This document shows, one piece after another, positions 33,228 to 41,399 of a stretch of DNA of 64,000 nucleotides. The position numbers and the translations under genes are program-made. This DNA is from Paenibacillus ferrarius (GTDB lineage: Bacteria > Bacillota > Bacilli > Paenibacillales > NBRC-103111): the NCBI RefSeq assembly GCF_002027705.1, contig NZ_MBTG01000005.1, positions 124,001-188,000 of the forward strand, written 5' to 3'. Numbering within the stretch: the first letter of the stretch is position 1; every line of letters starts with the position of its first letter. The notes under the pieces are model-generated. The model was given only the letters and a program-made list of their open reading frames with translations, was not told the DNA's origin and did no database searches.

Positions 33228-34679
33228 TCAAGCCAAGGGTGCAGCAGGAATCACCGGCTTATCCTGCATGATATCGCCGCTAACTTGCATCCATGAAGCC
33301 AATTCGGAGGCAAGCCGTTCGATGACCCCGGCATTTGCCGGTTCTGCCGACAAATCTTGCATTTCCCAAGGATCGCTCAGCAGATCGAACAACTGGATTC
33401 GTTCCGTTCCTGTGTTCGTTTCTGGCGAGCGATAATATCGGATCAGCTTCCATCTTCCGTCCGTGACCATCCGCTGGACATCTCGATAAACCGAGCCCAC
33501 GACAGCGCGAACGCTACCAATTTCCCCAGCAAAAATGGGACATAGACTCATGCCTTCCGTCTCCTCCGGCAGTTCGACGCCGCATAACCCGGCAACGGTA
33601 GGAAAAATATCGATATTGCTGGCCAGCGCAAGCTCCTGCTTGCCCTGAGGCACGCCTGGCCCACGGAAGATAAGCGGTATGCGCACGCTATGCTCGTAAA
33701 GGTTCTGTTTGCCCATCAGTCCGTGCTGCCCGACCGCCAAGCCATGATCCGCCGTATATACGATAAGCGTATCGTCATAGATGCCCTTAGCCTTCAGCGC
33801 TTCGATGACTCTACCGATTTGCGCGTCCATATGGCTTATCATCGCATAGTAATCGGCTATATGCCCACGAATTTCGTCTTCGTCCCTCGGCCATCTTGCA
33901 AGCTTCTCGTCCCTAACCGTCATATCGCCGGTATCGAATGGATGCTCCCGCACAAAGTTCGGTGGCAGCGGAATACCCGATTTGTCGTACATGCTTGCAT
34001 ACGGCTCTGGCGCGGTTCGGGGATCATGCGGCGCAGTATAAGCCACATACAGGAAAAACGGCCGATCTTCCTCGTAATCCTCGATAAAGTTAACGGCGGC
34101 GTCCGTAAACAACTCCGTCGAGAATGTATGTTCCACATACTCCTGTTCCTTCGGATAAGCACCGGTTACGTCAAAGTCGTGCACAGGCACCTGCGTATGC
34201 TCGCTCATTCCGCGAAAAGCCAGCTTATCTCCTCCCTCGAAACTTCGGGCGAAGCTTGCCTTGTCGTTATGCCATTTGCCGATCGCATGCGTCAGGTAAC
34301 CGGCACTCTGCATCGTTTGCGGCATGAGTCGAACATCCGGCCGAATAACGCTCGAATGCTCCCGGTTCATCATGTCTTTGCCGATCATCGCCCGGAAGAT
34401 CGGGATGCCCGTATGGACGCACGCTCTGCTCGGCGCGCAAACCGCTCCGCTTAGACCGCCGAATATATGCGTGTTGCGGCAAGATGTCCCGCTGGCAGCC
34501 AGCGAATCCAATACCGGCGTCTGCACCGTTTCATCGCCGAACGCGCCAATGGCTTCACCACGATGATCGTCCGCAATGAAAAACAACACATTAGGTTTAC
34601 TGGGTGAAGCCTTACTGGGTAAAGGTTTACCGAGTGAAGGTCTTCCGTGCGAAAGCTTCTTCGTGTGCTTTTCTTTCAT
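33228..34679 (-). CDS. Type I sulfatase (formylglycine-dependent), cytoplasmic
   Basis: This 483-residue alkaline-phosphatase-fold sulfatase has metal ligands in FFIADDHRGE (Asp37, Asp38). The formylglycine motif CAPSR places the modified Cys at residue 81. YTADHGLAVGQHGLMGKQNLYEHSVRIPL supplies the Asp/His metal site and the Lys that contacts sulfate. It resembles iduronate- or choline-sulfatase-like S1 enzymes. There is no signal peptide, so desulfation would occur inside the cell. The first 30 residues are a Lys/Ser/Pro-rich extension. It is last in the regulator, kinase, permease and binding-protein operon, which implies sulfated oligosaccharides as cargo. A formylglycine-generating enzyme must be encoded elsewhere. 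Confidence 0.92.
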   Translation of the reverse strand: MKEKHTKKLSHGRPSLGKPLPSKASPSKPNVLFFIADDHRGEAIGAFGDETVQTPVLDSLAASGTSCRNTHIFGGLSGAVCAPSRACVHTGIPIFRAMIGKDMMNREHSSVIRPDVRLMPQTMQSAGYLTHAIGKWHNDKASFARSFEGGDKLAFRGMSEHTQVPVHDFDVTGAYPKEQEYVEHTFSTELFTDAAVNFIEDYEEDRPFFLYVAYTAPHDPRTAPEPYASMYDKSGIPLPPNFVREHPFDTGDMTVRDEKLARWPRDEDEIRGHIADYYAMISHMDAQIGRVIEALKAKGIYDDTLIVYTADHGLAVGQHGLMGKQNLYEHSVRIPLIFRGPGVPQGKQELALASNIDIFPTVAGLCGVELPEETEGMSLCPIFAGEIGSVRAVVGSVYRDVQRMVTDGRWKLIRYYRSPETNTGTERIQLFDLLSDPWEMQDLSAEPANAGVIERLASELASWMQVSGDIMQDKPVIPAAPLA

Positions 34680-34723
34680 CTTCTACCTCACTCTCACGAG
34701 ACAGGATTGCTCTTAGGATGCGG

Positions 34724-36367
34724 CTACTTTTTTGATTTATACTGGGTATAGGCTTGCTGATAAATTTCCAGATAGCGTTTGATGTTCATTTTGTCCAGAG
34801 TGCTCAAATAGTTGTTCCACTCCTTGTCAATGTCCAGCGATCCTGTAACCGTCTTCGCAAAAAATTCAGTGCGGTAGTCCGTAAGCGTCTTCTCGAGCGT
34901 AGAAAGCTCCTCCGCTTGTTCGTTGGTGAAGAACAATGGCGGCACAATTTTGCTCGGGTCGGTTGCGTAAGGCTCGTATTTTTTGGTTTCATTATACAAA
35001 ATAAGTTCAAGCGAATTTTTCGGATCCGCTACCACGCTTAATCGCAAATCGTTGGTTCGCAGCGACGGCCCCGCCTGTGCCCAGTGGATGTTCTGCAGCT
35101 TGCCAAATGTGGCAATCGGTTTCCACTTCGCTTGCTTGCCGTTAACGCCTAGCTCACCTTGCGCCGGACGCACCCACTCCTGATCAGGACGGCCCTGCGT
35201 GCTGCGCAGCGTCGCTTCTTCTGAAAGCAGCAAGTCAGCCATACGGAATGCGGCAGCGGGATTTTTCGCCTTATTGGTAATGACGTATTGTCCTGTAGAT
35301 ACCGCATATGGATTGTACGCAGTTGAGCGTATGCCAGACGGTCCTTTGAGTGGCGGCACGGATACATAGTCTTTGAATCTCGGGTTATCCGCATCGACAA
35401 ATACCGTTTGGTTTTGGGAGGCGATAGCTCCTGCGATCGGGATCTCCGGGTTCATGCCCATTTGTTTCAACTGGTTTCTATCCTGTGTAAACGATTGCGG
35501 AGATATTAAACCTTCAGCAAACAGCTTATGAATATACTTCAAAGATTCCTTCCACTCCGGTTGATTATAGGCAACTTGAATCTTGCCGTCCTTAACAAAT
35601 TTCAAGTTGAAATCCTTCTCGATAAAAGCGCTGGTCAGAAACAGTTCCAGTGTCGAGGAAGGGCCGTTGGTAGCGCCGACAAGCGGGATTTCATCTGCCT
35701 TGCCGTTTCCGTTAGGATCTTTTTCTTTGAAAGCTTTGAGTACTTGATAAAACTCGTCCGTCGTTTCCGGCATTTTTAATCCGAGCTTGTCTAGCCATGT
35801 TTGATTAATCCACATCTTTTGACCAAGCGAGCAGTGGTAGCAATCATTCACCTGAGGGACCGAATAAATTTTGCCGTCAGGCATCGTAATCAAATCTTTG
35901 ACATAGGAAACCTGCTCGAACATTTTTTTCATTTCCACGCCGTATTTATCAATATATGGGTTCAACGGAATAAATACGCCATCTTTGCCGTAAATCGACT
36001 GCTGAACCGGCGTTACGTTCATATTAAGCAGCACGTCCGGATAGTCACCGCTTGCGAGTGAAACGTTAAGCTTCTCTGCAAATGTTTTTTCCGGAGCGAC
36101 TTCCCAATCGATGTGAATGTTCGTTTTCTCCTCCAGCCACTTGGTGAACTCGTTCGTTGCAAAGTTTTCGACGATGCTCGAGCCTTTGACCATGACCTTT
36201 AGCGTCGTCTTTTCTTTCGTGATCGGGAATACACCTGCTGCGGTTACTTGATCGTCACCGCCTGCTTCCGTCTTAGGAGCTGCCCCCTTTTGTCCACTGT
36301 CCGCACATGCACTTAGAAGCGCTAGAGAAGCCGTAATCGCTACTAAAACTGTTAACCCCTTTTTCAT
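34724..36367 (-). CDS. Sugar-binding lipoprotein, LipO/YtcQ type (sulfatase operon)
   Basis: This 547-residue precursor begins at the ATG at 36367, which has AAAGGGGG seven bases upstream; an ATG 11 codons earlier overlaps the permease gene. The lipobox is ALLSAC. The mature protein has WLDKLGLKMPETTDEFYQVLKAFKEKDPNGNGKADEIPLV, the same calcium-loop-containing block as in the 23689 protein. The end LDKMNIKRYLEIYQQAYTQYKSKK is family-typical. Linked to a cytoplasmic sulfatase 44 bases downstream, it likely binds a sulfated oligosaccharide, which is inferred. Confidence 0.92.
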   Translation of the reverse strand: MKKGLTVLVAITASLALLSACADSGQKGAAPKTEAGGDDQVTAAGVFPITKEKTTLKVMVKGSSIVENFATNEFTKWLEEKTNIHIDWEVAPEKTFAEKLNVSLASGDYPDVLLNMNVTPVQQSIYGKDGVFIPLNPYIDKYGVEMKKMFEQVSYVKDLITMPDGKIYSVPQVNDCYHCSLGQKMWINQTWLDKLGLKMPETTDEFYQVLKAFKEKDPNGNGKADEIPLVGATNGPSSTLELFLTSAFIEKDFNLKFVKDGKIQVAYNQPEWKESLKYIHKLFAEGLISPQSFTQDRNQLKQMGMNPEIPIAGAIASQNQTVFVDADNPRFKDYVSVPPLKGPSGIRSTAYNPYAVSTGQYVITNKAKNPAAAFRMADLLLSEEATLRSTQGRPDQEWVRPAQGELGVNGKQAKWKPIATFGKLQNIHWAQAGPSLRTNDLRLSVVADPKNSLELILYNETKKYEPYATDPSKIVPPLFFTNEQAEELSTLEKTLTDYRTEFFAKTVTGSLDIDKEWNNYLSTLDKMNIKRYLEIYQQAYTQYKSKK

Positions 36368-36380
36368 GTAAAAACCCCCT

Positions 36381-37274
36381 TTAGCCTTTGAGTGATCCAA
36401 TCATCATGCCTTTGACAAAATGCCTTTGTATGAATGGATAGATGATGAGCACGGGCAGCGTAGACACGACGATAAGGGAAAACTTCAAAAGCTCCCGCAG
36501 GCCATCCCTTGCTGCTTGATCTGCAACGTCGGTGATCATCGACGCATCGACCTCGTTTTGCACCAAAATATCCCGTAATACCAATTGAATCGGGTACAAC
36601 TCCTGATGTTTTAAATAAAGCAGTGCGTTAAAATATTGGTTCCAATGTCCGACTGCGTAAAACAAGGAGATGACAGCTATGATTGGACCTGACAAAGGAA
36701 GCACGATTTTCCGTACAAACGTAAAATCACTGCATCCATCCATATGAGCGGCTTCAAGCAATTCATCTGGAATGGTCGTTTGGAAATACGTGCGGGCAAT
36801 GATCATATTCATAACAGCAAGCGCCCCCGGAATAATTAAAGACCACCTTGTGTCAATCATTCCGAGCTCTTTCACAACCAAGTAAGACGGGATCAATCCG
36901 CCTGAGAACATCATTGTGAATACGAACAAAGCCATAATGGCATTGCGTGGCATAAAATCTTTCCTGGACAGCGGATAAGCCGCAATGAGCGTAAAAAGCA
37001 CATTGATCGTCGTGCCCACTACGGTATAAAAGACTGAATTCAAAAAGCTCGACATAATTAAACGATGCTTAAATACCGCTTCATAACCCGCTAGCGTCGG
37101 CTCTACCGGATACAACCAGACTTTGCCGGAAATAACCGCTGTGGATGAGCTGAAGGAAGCACTGACAATGTAAACCAGAGGATACAGAATCGTAATCGTA
37201 AAAATGAATAGGATGATGTAATTCAGAATTGTAAAAAGCCTGTCATCCGCACTTTCTCTAATGCTTCCCGTCAT
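36381..37274 (-). CDS. CUT1 sugar ABC transporter permease, YtcP/LplC-like (sulfatase operon)
   Basis: This 297-residue membrane protein has six hydrophobic segments and the loop LEAAHMDGCSDFTFVRKIVLPLSGPIIAV near residues 180-208. The C-terminus is HFVKGMMIGSLKG. It forms the pore with the LplB-like protein encoded 15 bases upstream and precedes the binding-protein gene by 13 bases. Confidence 0.92.
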   Translation of the reverse strand: MTGSIRESADDRLFTILNYIILFIFTITILYPLVYIVSASFSSSTAVISGKVWLYPVEPTLAGYEAVFKHRLIMSSFLNSVFYTVVGTTINVLFTLIAAYPLSRKDFMPRNAIMALFVFTMMFSGGLIPSYLVVKELGMIDTRWSLIIPGALAVMNMIIARTYFQTTIPDELLEAAHMDGCSDFTFVRKIVLPLSGPIIAVISLFYAVGHWNQYFNALLYLKHQELYPIQLVLRDILVQNEVDASMITDVADQAARDGLRELLKFSLIVVSTLPVLIIYPFIQRHFVKGMMIGSLKG

Positions 37275-37289
37275 AGACGTGCCTCCTTA

Positions 37290-38264
37290 TTACCACAGAC
37301 TGGTTTGCCCCAACTTTCTGGCTATCCGATTGACGAGAACCAGCAGGACCAGATTAATGACTGATTTAAACAATCCAATGGCAGACGAATAGGAATAGTT
37401 GATGGCTGTTGATGCCAAGCCGACTTTGTACACAAAAGTATCAATGACCTCAGATGAGCTCATATTCAGCGGATTCTGCATCAGCAATACCTTCTCGAAG
37501 CCTATGTCCAGCACATGGCCAGTGTTCATGATCAGCAAGATAACGGCAACCGGCATAATACCCGGCAAGTCAACATGCCACATTCGCTGCACTTTATTTG
37601 CTCCATCCACAACAGCTGCCTCATGGAGCGAAGGATCGACTGCTGCAAGCGCTGCCAAATAGATGATGCAGGAAAAACCAACGTTTTGCCAAATACCGGA
37701 CCAGACAAAAACGTGTGAAAACCATTCAGGTATACCCATGAAATTGATTGTCGGCAAGCCGAAATATTTCATAATCGTTTGAACGAGGCCAACTCGTGGG
37801 TCCATCATTTGCAGAATGATGCCTACCATCACGACGACAGAAATAAAATGCGGCGCGTAAGTGATCATTTGCACGGTTTTCTTAAAGAACCGAGCGTTGA
37901 CGTAATTCAAGGATAGCGCAAGAATGATTGGGAACGGAAACCCTGCAAACAAACTATAAATGCTGAGCAGGATCGTATTTTTCATAATCCGCACAAACTC
38001 ATACGAATGGAAAAAACGATCAAAATGCTTCAGACCTACCCATTCGCTGCCCCAAACCCCTTTGGTCGGAAGATAATTTTTGAACGCAATCAAAGCCCCA
38101 TACATCGGCACGTACTTGAATATGAGCAAATAAATAATCGGCAGCAGCATAAACAGATAGAGCTGCCAATGGCTGGATGCGTTTTTCTTCAGTCTAGACA
38201 AGTAATTTTCCTTTTTACCGACAGTTGCAGACAAGATATTGCTCTTGCTAGCCGAAACTTCCAT
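37290..38264 (-). CDS. CUT1 sugar ABC transporter permease, YteP/LplB-like (sulfatase operon)
   Basis: This protein of 324 residues starts at the ATG at 38264, which has GGGAGGGA six bases upstream; the longer frame from 38351 lacks such a site. It shows YLLIFKYVPMYGALIAFKNYLPTKGVWGSEWVGLKHFDRF and the loop HEAAVVDGANKVQRMWHVDLPGIMPVA, the YteP/LplB signatures. About 97 bases separate it from the kinase gene, enough for a secondary promoter, though none is obvious. Confidence 0.92.
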   Translation of the reverse strand: MEVSASKSNILSATVGKKENYLSRLKKNASSHWQLYLFMLLPIIYLLIFKYVPMYGALIAFKNYLPTKGVWGSEWVGLKHFDRFFHSYEFVRIMKNTILLSIYSLFAGFPFPIILALSLNYVNARFFKKTVQMITYAPHFISVVVMVGIILQMMDPRVGLVQTIMKYFGLPTINFMGIPEWFSHVFVWSGIWQNVGFSCIIYLAALAAVDPSLHEAAVVDGANKVQRMWHVDLPGIMPVAVILLIMNTGHVLDIGFEKVLLMQNPLNMSSSEVIDTFVYKVGLASTAINYSYSSAIGLFKSVINLVLLVLVNRIARKLGQTSLW

Positions 38265-38360
38265 AAATCCCTCCCTCTCTCGATGTCCATGACTCGGTAT
38301 GTTTGATGTCTTTCTATATGTAGCATACAAAAAATAGGGACAACCGAGCATTGTGCTGTT

Positions 38361-40166
38361 TTACACCGGCATGACTTTTTTTGCGCTGGACGACGGCATG
38401 CGAATCGTAACCTTCGTGCCTACGCCCAGGTCGCTTTGTATCGAAAGCCCATACTGCTCTCCGAACACCATCTGAATGCGATTATGCACATTGAGCAGCC
38501 CGATGCTGCCTTCGGATGTGGGTGGTGTATCCAGCAGCCTATCCACCCGGCTGTTCTGGAAACGCGTATTTAATTGCAGCAGGGATTCCGTTTCAATACC
38601 GCAGCCGTTATCTTCCACGGTGACATAAAAATCCGCTTCATCCTTCCATGCGTCAATAATAATCGTGTGAGTATCCTCGATCCCATAAGGAAACGCATGC
38701 TTAAACACATTTTCGACCAAGGGCTGCAGCGTCAAGCGAACCATGCTGTCCAGCAAATAATCCGTACTGATGCGAACATCAATTTCAAATTCGCGCTGGT
38801 TGCGGTATTTCATAATAGACATAAAATACAGAATGTGTTTAAGCTCGTTGGCTACCGTAATTTCTTCCAAATCGGTGCGTATGGAATAGCGCAGCATATA
38901 CGACAGAGAACGAACGATGTCTTTGATTTCGCTTGATTTCTGGATAACCGCGTAACAAATAATAATTTCCAGCGTGTTGTACAAGAAGTGCGGATTAATC
39001 TGCAATTGCAGCGCTTGAAATTCGGCCAGCTGCCGTTTCATTAAATTGTCCTGATTGCGCAGCTCGGTTTCATAAACCCGCTCCACAAGCTCTTCCAGCC
39101 GGGTGACCATCGTATTGTAGCTGGTAATAAGCTGATCCATTTCATCACGGCTTCCAGTCAGAGGTACTCGGGTCCATTGGCCTTTGGCCGTCTGACGCAT
39201 CCCATTTTCTAAGAGCCGCACTGGACGAACGATAGATTGACCGAAACGATAAGCTAGAAATAAGGCCAAAATCAATGTGAAGATACCTACGAGCAGCGTT
39301 GTTTGCCGCAAGTCTGAAATCGGCTTGCTCTGTTCAGCAACCGACATGCTGGCCACCAGCGTCCATCCGGAGTAATCAGACTTTCGACTAAAGAAAACCC
39401 GCCCCGGTTCCCCAGGCAGTTCAAATATTTGGTCTTTATTGGCTTCAACCGTATTGAAATGCATGCCATCAAGCTGTTTGCCGATCCGGCTCTGATCTGG
39501 ATGATATAAGATTCTTCCACGATCGTTGACGATAAAAAAATACCCGGATTTTCCGAGTTTTATGCCCTTCCAGAGCGTGTTCAACTCCCCAATCTTGAGT
39601 TCGAAGCCCATAATGCCTTTAAATGATTTCGATGAGGTTCGGTCCGCCAATTTGCGAATGAGTGTGAGATGACCGTCCAGAAATCCCGACTCCTGAATCG
39701 TCAGATTCCCGTTAATATCATCGTCTTCCTTCATCTGTTCGATATATTCTTCAAAACCTTTGTAATTAAAAGGAACAATATGGATATTGAAATCCGTTGC
39801 CTTAAAACCGTTATACCCGACAATGTACGTCATGGATATTTCCGGATTGTTGATGAGAACCGGTTGAAAGACCCCCTTCATAGCATTTTCGGATGTATAA
39901 AAGCCAGTAGTCGAGTTGCTCGGAAGATCAAGAGCCTCTTTCACGACAGGAGAGATCAGAATAGAAACCGTAGCCCGCTCGTAGCTTTTCAGAAATAAAT
40001 CGGTTTCATGCAAAACATTATCAACGATTTGAGTCAGCAGCCCTTCATACTGATTCTCCAATTCGTTGGACGACCGCCAATAACCGGTAACCCCCACCGT
40101 CACCAAGGTCAGCGCAATAATAATGACAAAGTAAAGGTAAACCTTGCGTACTAAGCTGTTTTTCAT
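38361..40166 (-). CDS. Membrane sensor histidine kinase, YesM type (sulfatase operon)
   Basis: This 601-residue kinase has transmembrane helices at about residues 8-28 and 283-302 flanking an extracytoplasmic dCACHE-like domain (GYFFIVNDRGRILYHPDQSRIGKQL). A HAMP region follows, then INPHFLYNTLEIIICY with the phospho-acceptor His and VEDNGCGIE in the HATPase domain. Its ATG overlaps the stop of the response regulator by one base (TAATG), so the two are translationally coupled. Confidence 0.93.
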   Translation of the reverse strand: MKNSLVRKVYLYFVIIIALTLVTVGVTGYWRSSNELENQYEGLLTQIVDNVLHETDLFLKSYERATVSILISPVVKEALDLPSNSTTGFYTSENAMKGVFQPVLINNPEISMTYIVGYNGFKATDFNIHIVPFNYKGFEEYIEQMKEDDDINGNLTIQESGFLDGHLTLIRKLADRTSSKSFKGIMGFELKIGELNTLWKGIKLGKSGYFFIVNDRGRILYHPDQSRIGKQLDGMHFNTVEANKDQIFELPGEPGRVFFSRKSDYSGWTLVASMSVAEQSKPISDLRQTTLLVGIFTLILALFLAYRFGQSIVRPVRLLENGMRQTAKGQWTRVPLTGSRDEMDQLITSYNTMVTRLEELVERVYETELRNQDNLMKRQLAEFQALQLQINPHFLYNTLEIIICYAVIQKSSEIKDIVRSLSYMLRYSIRTDLEEITVANELKHILYFMSIMKYRNQREFEIDVRISTDYLLDSMVRLTLQPLVENVFKHAFPYGIEDTHTIIIDAWKDEADFYVTVEDNGCGIETESLLQLNTRFQNSRVDRLLDTPPTSEGSIGLLNVHNRIQMVFGEQYGLSIQSDLGVGTKVTIRMPSSSAKKVMPV

Positions 40167-41188
40167 TACTTGATCCCGAGCAGCCCGCGATATTCGGTAG
40201 GGGAATAGCCTGTTGCCTTTTTGAAAACTCTGGAAAAGTGGGGGTAGCTTTCGTAACCGACCTCGGCTACAATGTCGATGATTTTGTAGTGCGGAACGGC
40301 AAGCAGTTGTTTGGCTTTATCGATTCGTTTGCGCATCCGGTATTGCACGAAAGTCTCGTTCGTATTTTTCTTAAAATAATGGCTGAAATAGGTCGGCGTA
40401 ACACCTAGCTTGCCAGCAACCATGTCCAGTGAAAGCTCCTCCTCAAAAAGATGCTCATCGATGTACTGAATAGCCGCCTCCAAAACATTGATTCTTTCAT
40501 GCTTGCGATACTCGCTCAGTCGCTGCATCCATATGCCAATTTCGGCCTGAAACCATTCATACGTAATCGTGATGACCGTGCTCTCCTCAATAAGCGGCTT
40601 TACCTCCAACCTGTACGCCCCTCTGGCATTCAGTTTCTTGCGAAGCAGCCTGACAGCGTCATATACCCGCTGGTACTGCTGAGTGTCCGTATCAACGGCG
40701 AACAACTCTCTCTTTCCTTCCTCAAGCAGTTCACTTGCCCGAACCTTGTCCAACATCCAAACCGCTTCCTCCAATTGATCGATCCACTGTTCAAAAAGGG
40801 TGAAGGAAATAAGCGCCGTTTCCCGCATGGCGAGCATTTTATCCAGCACTGGAAAAAGCTCGATTTCTGTAATAGGCTTCAGCAAATATTCCTGTACGCC
40901 GTACGACATGCATTTTTGCGCATAGGCAAAATCCCCGTAACCCGAAAGCACAACGACTTTGGTGAAGAGCTTTAGCTGCTGAATATGTCGGCAGAGCTCC
41001 AGACCGTCCATCCGTGGCATCCGAATATCCGTCAACACAACGTCAGGAGGGTTAGCCATGATGCTCGACAACGCTGACTCACCGTCTGTGAACGTGTCGA
41101 TCTCACTAAACCGTTTATATTCCCAAATTAACGTTTTGAGGCCAATCCCGATAATCGGTTCATCGTCAACAATAAAGATTCTGGCCAT
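40166..41188 (-). CDS. Response regulator, YesN/AraC type (sulfatase operon)
   Basis: This 340-residue regulator starts at the ATG at 41188, supported by AGGGGGG seven bases upstream; the frame opens at 41221. The receiver domain shows IVDDEP near residue 6, VVLTDIRMPRMDG with the phospho-Asp near 54 and YLLKPITE near 104. The C-terminal AraC double helix-turn-helix is LSLDMVAGKLGVTPTYFSHYFKKNTNETFVQYRMRKRI ... IIDIVAEVGYESYPHFSRVFKKATGYSPTEYR. It is the first gene of a six-gene operon that ends with the sulfatase, so the operon is probably autoregulated. Confidence 0.93.
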   Translation of the reverse strand: MARIFIVDDEPIIGIGLKTLIWEYKRFSEIDTFTDGESALSSIMANPPDVVLTDIRMPRMDGLELCRHIQQLKLFTKVVVLSGYGDFAYAQKCMSYGVQEYLLKPITEIELFPVLDKMLAMRETALISFTLFEQWIDQLEEAVWMLDKVRASELLEEGKRELFAVDTDTQQYQRVYDAVRLLRKKLNARGAYRLEVKPLIEESTVITITYEWFQAEIGIWMQRLSEYRKHERINVLEAAIQYIDEHLFEEELSLDMVAGKLGVTPTYFSHYFKKNTNETFVQYRMRKRIDKAKQLLAVPHYKIIDIVAEVGYESYPHFSRVFKKATGYSPTEYRGLLGIK

Positions 41189-41332
41189 TCGCTTGCCCCC
41201 CTGTTTAAAAAGGTTAACCACCTTTATTATTTTACATTTCCGGTTCGCCTGGATACCCCTTAAAACCTGAACAGAGTCATCAAAATCATAAATCCCCTAA
41301 GTTAATAATCCAAATGGGCATGCAAAATGAAG

Positions 41333-41366
41333 ACAGACCATTCGGCAAGCCTGCCGAGCGGTCTGT
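41333..41366 (-). terminator. Terminator-like hairpin after the second GH95-like gene
   Basis: ACAGACC-TCGGCA and TGCCGA-GGTCTGT arms pair around GGCT with one internal mismatch, followed by a weak TCTTCATTTT. It lies about 35 bases after the stop at 41400. Confidence 0.55.
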
Positions 41367-41399
41367 ACAACTTCGTGAGCTATGGCTAATATCAGCTCT

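Noticed and set aside
33690-34454. Plus-strand open frame of 254 codons
   Set aside because: It is antisense to the sulfatase gene, whose motifs are complete, so it is a shadow frame of a GC-rich gene.
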